Notes: generated from the sequence alone by a model not told the origin. 64,000 nucleotides of DNA from Catenulispora sp. MAP5-51 (GCF_041261205.1 NZ_JBGCCH010000009.1:186001-250000), one strand, 5' to 3'; shown: positions 23,792-33,333, counted from the stretch's first letter. Numbers and translations are program-made.

Positions 23792-23917
23792 ATGTCGGCC
23801 GAGGTGAGGCCGTTCGAGGCCGGCGGAGGGGGCCCCGAATCGGGCGAAAGCGTCTCATTGGTGACCAACGTGCGGGTGATCCGCGGCACAGGTGTCATTG
23901 ACCCGAACGAGGCATGA
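23792..23917 (+). CDS. Possible small protein of 41 residues
   Basis: A short frame opens at an ATG preceded by GGTGGGGGAAG and ends at TGA 23917. It encodes a Gly/Glu-rich start followed by SVSLVTNVRVIRGTGVIDPN. It lies 110 bp from the divergent mihF start. I do not recognise it. The ribosome-binding site and sensible codon use support it, but the length gives little statistical weight. Confidence 0.3.
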   Translation: MSAEVRPFEAGGGGPESGESVSLVTNVRVIRGTGVIDPNEA

Positions 23918-24297
23918 GACCGACACCCGGCGGGTAGCCGGAGCCACGCTGGGCCGTTGCGGACCCGCGCGACACGCACTCCGCAAGCACTGCTCGCCAA
24001 GCGCGCGAAAGCCTCCGAGCCCTGCGAAAGGTGCAGATCAAGCATTCCGGTCGCCCGCCCGGCGCCCCGCCGGCGCGTCGCGAACCGGCCGCCCGAGCCG
24101 GCGGCGGCGGGTCGCTGCGCGGCTCCAGAGGGCTCGCTGAGGGGCCTGAGACGCGCCCCGGGTGTGGGAGGCCGCGGATGGGTCCGAAAGGGCCTGCGGG
24201 GCGGCCCGCACGGAGAGGGTCCCGGGGGAGGTCATGTGGCGTAAATACGACGATTGGCCGCTCTCGTCGCATTCACCCGAACCGGTGACCCGCGGCC
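23918..24297. other. Intergenic stretch without recognisable gene
   Basis: About 380 bp between the small frame and the convergent transporter gene. Frames on both strands are open because of the base composition, but their translations are Arg/Pro/Gly-rich without domain character. No tRNA, strong hairpin or repeat was seen. Confidence 0.5.
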
Positions 24298-25254
24298 CTA
24301 CTTCAGAAGCGCGGCGACCGTCCACAGGCCCGCCATGGAGGCGACGGTGGAGAAAATCACGGCATTGCGGGCGAAGACGGTGTCGAGGGCGTATTCGCTC
24401 GCGTAGATGAACACGTTCTGCGCTGTGGGCAGAGCGGCGCAGAGGGTGACGGCGAGGACGTCGTGCGCGGGGAGGTCGAGGACGTAGTAGGCCAGGAGGT
24501 AGGCCAGGACCGGCTGCAGGGCGGTCTTCAGGGCGATGGATATGGTGGTTTCGGCGAGAAGGGACTTCTTGGTCCGTTCTGCGCCGAGAACCGGAGCCGC
24601 GGCCTTGTCGACGCGCAGGGACATACCGAGCGTTATCAGCGCGATCGGCACCGCCGCCCCGCCGAGCAGGCTGAGCGCGCTGCTGACGTCCGCCGGCACG
24701 TGGAAGTGCGTCCCCGAGACCAGCGCCCCGAGCGCCGAGGCGATGATGATCGGATTGTGTACCGGCAGCAACGCTATGCTCCGCAACCGTTGCCGCATCC
24801 CCGGCGAAGCCTCGCCGCGCAACCCCATGAGCGTCAGCACGATCGGCGTGACGAGCACGGTGTTGAACAGGATCACGGTCGACAGGAAGACCGCGTTTCC
24901 CAGCACCTGAATCGCCACCGGGATGCCCAGATTCGCGGAGTTGACGTACCCGGACGCCATCCCGACCACGGCACCGTTCGAGACGTCGCGCTTGAAGACG
25001 CGCGTACCCAAGGCCAGCCCGAGCCCACAGCACGCGAGCGAACTGACACCGAACGCCACGATCGGGGTGTTGGCCAGCGCGTGCAGATCGGATCTGGCCA
25101 GCATCCCGAACAGCGAGGCCGGCATCGCCACCCGGAACACGAACCGCCCCAGCACCGCCTCCACATCCGCCGCCCCGGCGCCGACGAGGTTGAACCGGGC
25201 GGTGAGGTAGCCGAGGGCGGTGAGCAACCAGATGGGTATGAAGGCGCTGAGCAC
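24298..25254 (-). CDS. AEC-family (auxin efflux carrier-like) transporter
   Basis: The 318-residue protein has about ten transmembrane helices in two five-helix halves, as in the AEC/BASS-like family. A conserved FGMLARSDL follows helix 2, with GMASGYVNSANLGIPVAIQVLGN (given here in parts: YVNSANLGIPVA) and PTAQNVFIYASEY as the two crossover signatures. Bacterial members carry malate, malonate or other carboxylates. It stands at the left edge of the catabolic island and reads in the same direction as DUF1116 and fdrA, so a role in carboxylate (possibly malonate) movement is conceivable, but that is inference. Confidence 0.82.
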   Translation of the reverse strand: MLSAFIPIWLLTALGYLTARFNLVGAGAADVEAVLGRFVFRVAMPASLFGMLARSDLHALANTPIVAFGVSSLACCGLGLALGTRVFKRDVSNGAVVGMASGYVNSANLGIPVAIQVLGNAVFLSTVILFNTVLVTPIVLTLMGLRGEASPGMRQRLRSIALLPVHNPIIIASALGALVSGTHFHVPADVSSALSLLGGAAVPIALITLGMSLRVDKAAAPVLGAERTKKSLLAETTISIALKTALQPVLAYLLAYYVLDLPAHDVLAVTLCAALPTAQNVFIYASEYALDTVFARNAVIFSTVASMAGLWTVAALLK

Positions 25255-25326
25255 GGCGCCACCGTACCGAGTCGGGGGATTGCGGTTGCGGGCGGTGTGG
25301 TAGGGATCGCAGTGCGGGTTCGGGGG

Positions 25327-26916
25327 CTACGCTTCTTCGTCCGCCCGGGCGAGTTCCGCCAGCGCGCCGAGTGCTTGCGTGAAGCACTCCATCGGCGGCG
25401 TCACCAACCCGGCGCCGACCTGCCCGGTCCCGGCCACCCGGCCGGCCATCCCGGTGTTGATCTGCGGCAGCACCCCGGTCCGCACGACCCGGCTGACATC
25501 GATCCCGGTCGGCGTGCCGCGGAAGTCGAGCGCCGGCACGGTGAACGCGGGGTTCTCGGCCAGCGTGATCTCGTACATCAGCCGCGTGGTCGCCACCGCG
25601 CTCGCCGCCGTCCCGCCGACCAGCCGCGCGATCGCCGGCGCGGCCGCCATGGCGAAGCCGCCGACTCCGGCCGTCTCCGTGATGGCCGAGTCGCCGATGT
25701 CGGGATTGGCGTCCTCGGGGCCGTAGCCGGCGAGGAAGAGCCCTTCGGGGGTGTTCGCCGGCGCGGTGAACCAGCGGTCCCCGGTCCCCGAGGTCTGAAT
25801 CCCGAAATCGGTCCCGTTGCGCGCCATCACGGTCACCACCGTGCTCCCGGCGATCCCCGAGGCCGCCTGCCCCGCGAGCTTGCAGGCGGGCATCACGAGG
25901 TTGAGGAAGAAGTGGTCGTTCCCGGAGACGAAGCGCACCACATCGGCCAGTTCCCGGCCGTCCTCCCCGCCCTCGATCAAGGACGGCAGCAACTCCCGCA
26001 GCAGCATGAGCGTGCCGGCCCGGTTCCGGTTGTGCCCCTCGTCGCCCATGTGCAGCATCTGCGCGACGACGGCCTTCACGTCCACCGGCCCCCGCCGCCG
26101 CACGGCCCGCTGCAGCATCGGCCCCAGCACCCCGGCCATCCACCGCAGCCGCTCGACGACCTCCGGCCCGAACGCGCCGTATCGCAGGACCTTGCCGAGA
26201 CCCTCGTTCAGGCTGCACCACGAGGTCCCGCCGCCGACCGGATCCCGGACTTCGAACAGCCACATACTCGGCGAGACGACGCCGGCCATCGGCCCGACGC
26301 CGCCGTGGTGGTGGCAGGGGGCCAGCTCGGGGGCGGTGGTGGTGCTGGAGTGCTTGGCGGAGGTGTTGGCTGCGGTCTTGGCGGTGTTGCTGTCGCGGCC
26401 GTCGGCGCGGCTGCTGTCGATGTCGCTGCCGATGCCGATGCCGCTGCCGATGTCGCCGTCGCCGTCGCCGGCCGCGCCGAACCAGGCTTCAGCTTCTTCC
26501 GGCGTCTCGACCAGCCCTTCGAACAGCGCCGCCCCGATCAACGCGCCCCGCATCGGCCCCGACGCCCGCCCCCACCCGATCGGAGGCCCGGCGTGCAGGA
26601 ACTGCCCTGCCGCCAACCCGAGCACCTCCCGAGCCGGCCGCACGTCCACCAACTCGCACCCGGCCGCCAGCATCCGCCGCACCGCCAACGCGTTCGCCTC
26701 GGCCCGCCGCCGGTCCACCGCGACATCGGCGAGATCACCCTCGGCCCCGACCGGCGGCGGTCGCCAGTCGACCCGCGTCACCGGCACCCCCTGCGCCGCG
26801 AGATCGTCGGCGAAGCCCGCGACGCCCGCCGCGACGACGTGCGTGGGCGCGAGGCGGGCGATCGAGGGGTCGGTGGCTTCAGACATTGCGAGACCGGATT
26901 CTTCGAGCAGTGACAT
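25327..26916 (-). CDS. DUF1116 protein (YlbE/AllG-like carbamoyltransferase subunit)
   Basis: The 529-residue protein carries the YlbE/DUF1116 signatures in order: LHAGPPIGWGRASGPMRGA, LIGAALFEG, CHHHGGVGPMAGV, CSLNEGLGKVLRYGAFG and GMAGRVAGTGQVGAG. In Escherichia coli the homologue (YlbE, AllG) is reported as a subunit of oxamate carbamoyltransferase with FdrA (AllF) and YlbF (AllH), cleaving oxalurate with phosphate to oxamate and carbamoyl phosphate. Between the LFEG and CHHH motifs is a low-complexity Gly/Asp/Ser/Thr insert of about 45 residues. The start at 26916 has AGGA five bases upstream; ATG 26886 is an alternative. It follows fdrA by 64 bp. Confidence 0.82.
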   Translation of the reverse strand: MSLLEESGLAMSEATDPSIARLAPTHVVAAGVAGFADDLAAQGVPVTRVDWRPPPVGAEGDLADVAVDRRRAEANALAVRRMLAAGCELVDVRPAREVLGLAAGQFLHAGPPIGWGRASGPMRGALIGAALFEGLVETPEEAEAWFGAAGDGDGDIGSGIGIGSDIDSSRADGRDSNTAKTAANTSAKHSSTTTAPELAPCHHHGGVGPMAGVVSPSMWLFEVRDPVGGGTSWCSLNEGLGKVLRYGAFGPEVVERLRWMAGVLGPMLQRAVRRRGPVDVKAVVAQMLHMGDEGHNRNRAGTLMLLRELLPSLIEGGEDGRELADVVRFVSGNDHFFLNLVMPACKLAGQAASGIAGSTVVTVMARNGTDFGIQTSGTGDRWFTAPANTPEGLFLAGYGPEDANPDIGDSAITETAGVGGFAMAAAPAIARLVGGTAASAVATTRLMYEITLAENPAFTVPALDFRGTPTGIDVSRVVRTGVLPQINTGMAGRVAGTGQVGAGLVTPPMECFTQALGALAELARADEEA

Positions 26917-26980
26917 CGACGTCCTGACAGTGGTAGTGATCGGCGTAGATGATCGGCGGCCCAGGTGATCGGCCCAGGGA

Positions 26981-28609
26981 TCAGGGCCGCTCGGCAGCGC
27001 CATCCGGCAGCCCGCCCAGGGCCAGCCGCGCAGCCGCCCCCGCAGCCTCGGCGTTCGACAGGAAAACCCAAGCGCCCGCCCCGGCCAGAGCCTCGGCCTG
27101 GCGAGCCAACCCCTGCGGATCCCCGGCCGTCCCGCACACCGAGACCGCCACGGCCAGCTCCGGCCGCCGGTGCCGCGCAGCAGCGATCGCCGCCGCGATC
27201 TCGGCGGCCGGATCCGCGTGCGCGCCCCGGCCCAACACGACATCGAGCAGCAACACGCCGACTCCGGCGTCGTCGGCGGCATCGGCCACGGCGCGCAGGC
27301 GCAGGGTGTTGTCGATCATCGGGTGCGGGCGGCCGCGGGTGTAGGTGTCGTCGCCGAAGTCGGTGAGGTCGAAGGTGAAGGGGGCGGTTTGCGGTTCTGT
27401 GCTTTCCTGCGGTTCTCTGCTTTCCCCCTCCCACCACCCACCCGATTTTCCGTTGTCGATCTTTCGCCCGCCGGCACGCGTCAACGCCACCTCAGCCTCG
27501 GCACGCGTCAGCACCACCTCTGCCTCGGCGCGCAACGTTCCGCCGCTGAACAGCCCGCGGACCGTCGGGGCCCGGCCTTCCGCGGCATCTGTGGCTCCCG
27601 CCCACCGTGGCCAGGCCGACGGCACCTCCTTGCCGAGGGCGGTCAGGATCCGTTCCGCCGACTCGGTCAGGGTGGGGTGCTCGGTGCCCACGAAGGCGAA
27701 GTGGACTGGTTTGCCGAGGGTTGCCGCGTGTTCTTGGATGCGGGTCGCGATGGCGGGGTGCGGTGGTTTGGAGACCACTGCGATGAGTTCTGTTTCCGGG
27801 TCTTCGGCGAGTGCTGTGAGCGCCGCCAGGGTGGAGCGGCCCGCCACCTGCTCGGTCAGGTCGCGGCCGCCCACGCCGAGGCAGTGGTGGATTCCGGTGT
27901 TCGCGGCGTCGAGAAGCGCCATGAGTTCTTGGGCGCCGGTGCCGGAGGCTGCTACGAGGCTGATCGGGCCCGGGCGCGTGATGTTCGCGAAGGCCAGGCC
28001 GGTTCCGTGGAGGACGACGGTGCCGCAGTCGGGGCCCATGACCAGCAGGCCGCGTCGTCGTGCTTCTTCTTTGAGGCGCACTTCGTGGTGGATCGGGATG
28101 TTATCGCTGAAAATGATCGGTGATGCGCCGTTTTCCAAGGATTCCATGGCTTCGGCGACGGAGGCAAGGCCCGGGGTGGAAATCAGGGTGACGGGTGCAC
28201 TCGTTCGGCCTAGTGCGGCGGCTGTGGTGCGCGGGGCGGGGTGGTTCGGGCCGGAGTGTCCGGGGGCTGTGATGGAGCCTCCGGGCTGTCCGTCCGGCGA
28301 AACCAGCGGGGCCGCCGGGGTGAGCGCGTCCGCCAGGGCGTGCAGCGCCGCCGTCTCGCAGGCCTCGTCGTCGCTGGTGAGGGCCACGATCAGGTCGCCG
28401 GGGCCGGCCTCGGGCCGCGCCGCGTAGCCCAGTTCGGCCAGCAGCGCGGCGTTCAGTTCCGTCGCCATCGCCACCAGCACGCGCTCGACGCCCGCCACCC
28501 CGCCGACCGCGCGGCCGGCGAGCATCAGGGTCACCGAGTCGTGGTACTCACCGCGCCGAACCTCGATGTGTTCGACCGGTCCGCCTCCCACTGGCACCGA
28601 CACCGGCAT
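26981..28609 (-). CDS. fdrA: FdrA-family acyl-CoA synthetase-like carbamoyltransferase subunit
   Basis: The 542-residue protein has the FdrA arrangement: an N-terminal VEHIEVRRGEYHDSVTLM domain, two succinyl-CoA-synthetase-like halves with IFSDNIPIHHEVRLKEEAR, LLVMGPDCGTVVL and GVGGRDLTEQVAGRST, and a C-terminal domain with HPMIDNTLR and LLLDVVLGRGAHADPA. The His pair in IPIHHE corresponds to the phosphohistidine-like site of the superfamily. In E. coli FdrA (AllF) works with AllG and AllH as oxamate carbamoyltransferase. A repeat-bearing insert (RAEAEVVLTRAEAEVALTRA) of about 45 residues interrupts the C-terminal half. It is divergent from the PucR-type regulator, 56 bp apart. Confidence 0.83.
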   Translation of the reverse strand: MPVSVPVGGGPVEHIEVRRGEYHDSVTLMLAGRAVGGVAGVERVLVAMATELNAALLAELGYAARPEAGPGDLIVALTSDDEACETAALHALADALTPAAPLVSPDGQPGGSITAPGHSGPNHPAPRTTAAALGRTSAPVTLISTPGLASVAEAMESLENGASPIIFSDNIPIHHEVRLKEEARRRGLLVMGPDCGTVVLHGTGLAFANITRPGPISLVAASGTGAQELMALLDAANTGIHHCLGVGGRDLTEQVAGRSTLAALTALAEDPETELIAVVSKPPHPAIATRIQEHAATLGKPVHFAFVGTEHPTLTESAERILTALGKEVPSAWPRWAGATDAAEGRAPTVRGLFSGGTLRAEAEVVLTRAEAEVALTRAGGRKIDNGKSGGWWEGESREPQESTEPQTAPFTFDLTDFGDDTYTRGRPHPMIDNTLRLRAVADAADDAGVGVLLLDVVLGRGAHADPAAEIAAAIAAARHRRPELAVAVSVCGTAGDPQGLARQAEALAGAGAWVFLSNAEAAGAAARLALGGLPDGAAERP

Positions 28610-28665
28610 CGATCCTTTCCGCGAGGGCCTGTCGCGACGCTAGACCTCGGGGCTACTGTCCGGGC

Positions 28666-30828
28666 ATGGGCAATCCTGACAAGGACGGCGCCAGAGCTTC
28701 GCAGATATCCACATCGCCAAGCCAGGCGGCCGAGGCGAACGGGGGACGGCGGGTGGCGGAGCCGATGACGGGGCCGATGACGGAGCCGGAGGTGGAGGCG
28801 GACGTGGAACCGATTGCGGCGTCGACGGCGGGACGGACCGTGGAACCGATCGCGGGACCGACTCCAGGACCAACCACGGGACCGACCTCGGGACCGACCC
28901 CGGGAACCAGGCCCGCCGACCGCGGAACACCGGTCGGCGCCACCCCCATCGGCCTCACCGTCACCCAGGCCCTGGCCCTGCCCGCGCTGGCCGGCGCCCG
29001 CATCGTCGCCGGCCACGCCGGCCACGGCCGCGTCGTCGAGCGGGTCAACGTGATGGAGGTCCCGGACATCCTCCCGTGGGTCAAGCCCAAGGAGCTCCTG
29101 CTCACCACCGGCTACCCGCTGCGCCACTCGCCCTCGCCGCTCACCGAGCTGATCGGCGACCTCGACCGCGCCGGCCTGTCCGCGATCGCCATCAAGCCCC
29201 ACCGCTACCTCGGCGGCCTCCCGCCGGAGCTGCTCGCCGCCGCCGACGCGCTGGGCTTCCCGGTGATCGAGCTGCCCGAGGGCGTGGCCTTCGACGACAT
29301 CCTCACCGACGTCCTGTCCGACGTCCTGGACCGCCAGTCCGCGGTCCTGGCCCGGGCCGACCACGTCCACCGCTCGCTGGCGCAGATCGCGCTGGAAGGC
29401 GGCGGCCTGGCCGAGCTCACCGCCGAGCTCGCGCACATCCTCGGCGGCCCGGTGCTGGTCACCACGCCCGACGGCCGCATCCTGGCCGAGTGCGGCGCCG
29501 AGGCCGTCCGCGACCTGCCCTGCTTCGACGCCGCGGCCGGTCCCGACACCTGCCACCGGCTGCGCACCGAGGCCGAGCAGCCCGGCCTGACCGCGCACCA
29601 CGGGACCCAGCACGCGCTGGTCCCGATCCTGGCCGGCCGCGTCGACCACGGCCGCCTCGTCGCCTTCGCCGGGCGCCGGGCCTTCGACGCCGCCGACCTC
29701 GCCGCGCTCGAACGGGCCGCCACCGTCGCCGCCCTGGCCGTGGTCAAGCAGCTCGCGGTGGCGGCCGTGGAGGACAAGTACCGCGCCGACTTCCTCAGGG
29801 ACCTGCTGACCGGACGGCTGGAGGACCCGCAGTCGGCCGCCGCCCACGCCGCGACGCTGGGCTGGGACATCGGTCCGGGACGGGCATCGGGCGGCGGCGC
29901 TCAGGCAGGCGGGGCTCGGGCGAACACCACCTACGCCGGCTCCGCTCGGACAGGTGGCGCTTGGGCAGGATCCGGCCAGGCAAGCGGCGCCCACGCCAGC
30001 TCCGGTCAGGCAGGCGGCTTCTACGCCGGGTCCGCGCACGCGGGTCCTGGCCAGGCAACCGGCGCCCACACCGGCTCGGCCCACGCGGGCTCGGGCCCCG
30101 CCCGCGCACCCGGCGTCCCCAACCCCGACCCCCGCCACCTGGTGGTCCTCGTCGCCGAACTCGACCCCGGCCAGTCGGTCCTCCCCGCTTCCCAGCACGC
30201 CCTGCGCCCCGCCCGCGAACGCTTCGCCGCCGCCTGGCAGACCGTCGTCGCCTCGCGCGACCGCACCAACGCGGTGGCCGGCTTCAACCAGGAGGTGGTC
30301 GTCGTCCTGAAGACCGGCGACGATCCCGACCACCTGGTCAGGAGCCTGATCGCGGAGGTCTCCGGCACCGGCGGGGGCGGGCGCCGCACCTTCTCCACCG
30401 GCGTCTCCCGCCGGGTCGCGGCGGTCGCCGACCTGCCCGCCGCCTACGAGGAGGCGCGCCGAGCGGTCCGCATGGGACGCCGCCTCAACGGTCCCGGCTC
30501 GGTCGCGCACTTCGACGCCCTCGGCGTCTACCGCCTGCTCTCCCTGGTCCCCGACCCCGACGAGCTGCGCGACTTCGCCAGCCAGACGCTCAAGGGCCTG
30601 GCCGCCGACGGCGATCCCGACGCCGAGGACCTGCGCGCCACCCTGGAGGTGCTGCTCGACACCAACCTGAACGTCGCCGAGGCCGCGCGCCGCCTGCACT
30701 TCCACTACAACACCCTGCGGTACCGCATCGGCAAGATCGAACGCCTCGTCGGGCCCTTCATGGAGCGGCCCGATCTCCGGCTGGATCTGTCGGTCGCGCT
30801 CCGCATTCTTCATATGCGAGGTCTGTGA
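28666..30828 (+). CDS. PucR-family transcriptional regulator
   Basis: The 720-residue protein has the PucR layout: an N-terminal PucR domain (about residues 100-215: LTVTQALALPALAGARIVAG, LTTGYPLRHSP), a central GAF/GGDEF-like region, and a C-terminal HTH_30 domain (LEVLLDTNLNVAEAARRLHFHYNT in parts, with NTLRYRIGKIERL). PucR proteins control purine and related nitrogen-source catabolism. It sits between fdrA and the permease and so probably controls both arms of the island. It is much longer than the usual 500-550 residues owing to an N-terminal Thr/Pro/Gly tail and a Gly/Ala/Ser/His repeat insert at about residues 405-485 (29880-30110). Confidence 0.88.
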   Translation: MGNPDKDGARASQISTSPSQAAEANGGRRVAEPMTGPMTEPEVEADVEPIAASTAGRTVEPIAGPTPGPTTGPTSGPTPGTRPADRGTPVGATPIGLTVTQALALPALAGARIVAGHAGHGRVVERVNVMEVPDILPWVKPKELLLTTGYPLRHSPSPLTELIGDLDRAGLSAIAIKPHRYLGGLPPELLAAADALGFPVIELPEGVAFDDILTDVLSDVLDRQSAVLARADHVHRSLAQIALEGGGLAELTAELAHILGGPVLVTTPDGRILAECGAEAVRDLPCFDAAAGPDTCHRLRTEAEQPGLTAHHGTQHALVPILAGRVDHGRLVAFAGRRAFDAADLAALERAATVAALAVVKQLAVAAVEDKYRADFLRDLLTGRLEDPQSAAAHAATLGWDIGPGRASGGGAQAGGARANTTYAGSARTGGAWAGSGQASGAHASSGQAGGFYAGSAHAGPGQATGAHTGSAHAGSGPARAPGVPNPDPRHLVVLVAELDPGQSVLPASQHALRPARERFAAAWQTVVASRDRTNAVAGFNQEVVVVLKTGDDPDHLVRSLIAEVSGTGGGGRRTFSTGVSRRVAAVADLPAAYEEARRAVRMGRRLNGPGSVAHFDALGVYRLLSLVPDPDELRDFASQTLKGLAADGDPDAEDLRATLEVLLDTNLNVAEAARRLHFHYNTLRYRIGKIERLVGPFMERPDLRLDLSVALRILHMRGL

Positions 30829-30879
30829 CCAGGGCCGGGCAATGGCGCGACCTGCAAAGTTGGTAACCCACCAGTACTT

Positions 30880-30893
30880 GTGACCCCCGTCAC
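30880..30893. promoter_or_regulatory. Palindrome before the permease gene
   Basis: GTGACCCCCGTCAC is a 5-4-5 perfect inverted repeat 22 bp before the ATG of the NCS2 permease and 52 bp after the PucR stop. It is a candidate operator for the rightward catabolic operon. Confidence 0.4.
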
Positions 30894-30914
30894 ACCGTGG
30901 CTACAGTCCGCCCC

Positions 30915-32342
30915 ATGAGATTGGGCTGGCGGGTCGCATACGAAGGCAAGACTCCACCACCGGGCTCGGTCGTCCGCCCCGACGAGCGCCTGTCCTGGCC
31001 GCGCACCGTGGGCCTGGGCGCGCAGCATGTCGTCGCGATGTTCGGCGCCACTTTCGTCTTCCCCCTGGTCATGGGCCTGAACCCGCAGCTGGCGATCATG
31101 ATGAGCGGGATCGCCACGATCTGCTTCCTGCTGATCGTCAAGAACAAGATCCCCAGCTACCTGGGCACCTCGGCGAGCTTCGTCGGTGCCGTGGCCGCGA
31201 TCCGCGCGCAGGGCGGTGACGACCAGCAGGTCACCGGGGCCATCCTGGTCGCCGGCGCGGTCCTGCTGGCCGTCGGCGTCCTGGTCCACTTCCTCGGCGC
31301 GCAGGTCATCCACGCCGTGCTGCCCCCGGTGGTGACCGGGGCCGTGGTGCTGCTGATCGGCTTCAACCTGGCGCCGGTGGTGGCGGACGTCTACTGGCCG
31401 CAGGACCAGTGGATCGCGCTGATCACCATGGTGTTCGCGATCGGGATAATGGTCGGCGCCCGCGGGTTCCTCGGCCGGATAGCGATCTTCGTCGCGCTGG
31501 TGTTCGGCTATCTGCTGTCCTGGATCGTCGACCGGATCTTCGGCAGGATCACGTCCTACGACTCCGGCGCCGGCCACGACACCACGCACTGGCGCGTGAA
31601 CTTCGACGGCGTGAAGTCCGCCCGGTGGATCGGCTTCCCGGACAAGACCAGCGGCACCGGCGCGCACCAGGTCGCCGGCTGGCACTTCCCGGAGTTCAAG
31701 TGGGCGTTCATCCTGCTGGTGCTCCCGGCGGTGATCGCGCTGGTCGCCGAGAACACCGGGCACGTCAAGGCGGTCGCCGAGATGACCGGCGACGACCTGG
31801 ACCCCTACATGGGCCGCGCCATCGCCGCCGACGGCTTCGGCACCGTCGTGGCCAGCACCTTCGGCGGCTCCCCGACCACCACCTACGCCGAGAACATCGG
31901 TGTCATGGCCGCCACCCGCGTCTACTCCACGGCGGCCTACTACGTCGCCGCGCTCGTGGCCATCCTGTTCGGCCTCTCGCCGAAGTTCGGCGCCCTGATC
32001 GCGGCCACCCCCGGCGGCGTCCTGGGCGGCATCACCGTCGTGCTGTACGGCATGATCGGCCTGCTCGGCGTGAAGATCTGGACCGAGAACCGGGTGGACT
32101 TCGGCAACCCGCTGAACCTGGTCCCGATCGCGGCCGGCGTCATCATCGGCATCGGCAACACCAGCCTGAAGTTCACCGACGACTTCTCCCTGTCCGGGAT
32201 CGCGCTCGGCACGATCGTGACCATCGTCTTCTACCACGCGGCCCGGCTCATCGCCCCGGCGTACCTGAAGGCGCCGCCGGCCGTCGCGGACGGCCCAACG
32301 GACGTATCGGGTCCTGCGGGCGGGGTACAAGCCCAGGAATGA
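30915..32342 (+). CDS. NCS2 uracil/xanthine permease (UraA/RutG-like)
   Basis: The 475-residue carrier has the 14-helix NCS2 plan. Signature segments are GLGAQHVVAMFGATFVFPL, LVAENTGHVKAVAEMTG (substrate-site Glu) and TFGGSPTTTYAENIGVMAATR (the NCS2 motif). These resemble uracil permeases UraA and RutG more than the purine group, suggesting a pyrimidine or similar six-membered ring substrate. It is the first gene of the rightward arm; 148 bp separate it from the molybdenum hydroxylase genes. ATG 30915 is preferred over GTG 30897, which lies in the promoter-proximal palindrome zone. Confidence 0.9.
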   Translation: MRLGWRVAYEGKTPPPGSVVRPDERLSWPRTVGLGAQHVVAMFGATFVFPLVMGLNPQLAIMMSGIATICFLLIVKNKIPSYLGTSASFVGAVAAIRAQGGDDQQVTGAILVAGAVLLAVGVLVHFLGAQVIHAVLPPVVTGAVVLLIGFNLAPVVADVYWPQDQWIALITMVFAIGIMVGARGFLGRIAIFVALVFGYLLSWIVDRIFGRITSYDSGAGHDTTHWRVNFDGVKSARWIGFPDKTSGTGAHQVAGWHFPEFKWAFILLVLPAVIALVAENTGHVKAVAEMTGDDLDPYMGRAIAADGFGTVVASTFGGSPTTTYAENIGVMAATRVYSTAAYYVAALVAILFGLSPKFGALIAATPGGVLGGITVVLYGMIGLLGVKIWTENRVDFGNPLNLVPIAAGVIIGIGNTSLKFTDDFSLSGIALGTIVTIVFYHAARLIAPAYLKAPPAVADGPTDVSGPAGGVQAQE

Positions 32343-32490
32343 CAGCGCAGGAGTGACAGCGATAGGCAGGCAGGACGCCGGCGGCATGCCCGGGGTGAGA
32401 ATTCCTTGGGCAAGTTCAGCCAGCGATCGCGGCGGCGTTCGGCAGAAGTCGACGTCGCCGCGACCCTTTCGGCGAGAAGAGGATGCCTCC

Positions 32491-33333
32491 ATGAAGCCCC
32501 CGCCGGTGGTGTATCACGGCCCGGACACGGTCGACGAGGCCGTGCGGTTGCTGGCCGAGCACGGTGCGCACGCCAAGGTGCTGGCCGGCGGCCAGAGCCT
32601 GGTTCCGATGCTGAACATGCGGCTGACGGCGCCGGCCCGGCTGATCGACGTGAACCGGCTGGACGAACTCGCCTACGTGCGCACGGACCTGGAGGGCGTC
32701 CGGGTCGGCGCGCTGGCCCGGCACGCGGACGTCGAGCGCGCCACGCACGCCTTCGAAGCCGTCCCGCTCTTACGCCAGGCGGTCCGGACGGTCGCGCACC
32801 CGACGATCCGCAACCGGGGCACGACCGTCGGCAGCCTCGTGCACGCGGATCCGTGTGCTGAGATGCCCGCCGTCCTGGCCCTGCTCGACGGCGAACTGCT
32901 GCTGCGCTCGGAGCGCGGCGGGGAACGGGTCGTCAAGGCGGCCGACTTCTTCGTCGGGCCCATGGAATCGGCCTGTGAGCAGGATGAACTGGCCGTCGAG
33001 GCCTACTTCCCCAAACCGAGGGGCCGCACCGGCACCGACTGGCGGGAGATGTCCCGCCGCCATGGCGACTACGCGATGTGCGGCGTCGGGACCTCGGTCC
33101 GGGTCGACGAATCCGGCGCCGTGGCCTCCGCGAAGGCCGTGTTCATCGCGATGGGCCCGGTCCCGGTGGTGGTGGACGTGACCGGCGCCGACTGGACCGC
33201 CGCCGCCGAACACGCCGCCGACCAGCTCGAACCCGAGGACGACATCCACGCGAGCGCCGAGTATCGCAGGCACCTGGCACGCGTCCTCACCGCGCGATCG
33301 CTGAAGGCCGCGTACGAGGCGGTGGCGCCGTGA
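32491..33333 (+). CDS. Molybdenum hydroxylase FAD-binding subunit (CoxM/XdhB-like)
   Basis: The 280-residue subunit binds FAD and passes electrons from the iron-sulfur subunit to an acceptor. FAD-binding motifs AGGQSLVPMLNMRL (residues 31-44) and TTVGSLVHADPCAEMPAVL are those of the CO-dehydrogenase medium-subunit family. The GTG of the next gene overlaps its TGA by 4 bp, and the order FAD, Fe-S, Mo subunit is that of cox-like operons. The start has GAAGAGGA about 7 bp upstream. Confidence 0.9.
   Translation: MKPPPVVYHGPDTVDEAVRLLAEHGAHAKVLAGGQSLVPMLNMRLTAPARLIDVNRLDELAYVRTDLEGVRVGALARHADVERATHAFEAVPLLRQAVRTVAHPTIRNRGTTVGSLVHADPCAEMPAVLALLDGELLLRSERGGERVVKAADFFVGPMESACEQDELAVEAYFPKPRGRTGTDWREMSRRHGDYAMCGVGTSVRVDESGAVASAKAVFIAMGPVPVVVDVTGADWTAAAEHAADQLEPEDDIHASAEYRRHLARVLTARSLKAAYEAVAP

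Noticed and set aside
23918-24297. Open frames on both strands in the gap before the AEC transporter
   Set aside because: Arg/Pro/Gly-rich translations, no ribosome-binding sites and no similarity that I recognise.
30810-32492. A 560-residue open frame antisense to the NCS2 permease
   Set aside because: It is a composition shadow: the opposite strand encodes a complete, motif-rich carrier, and the antisense translation has no domain character.
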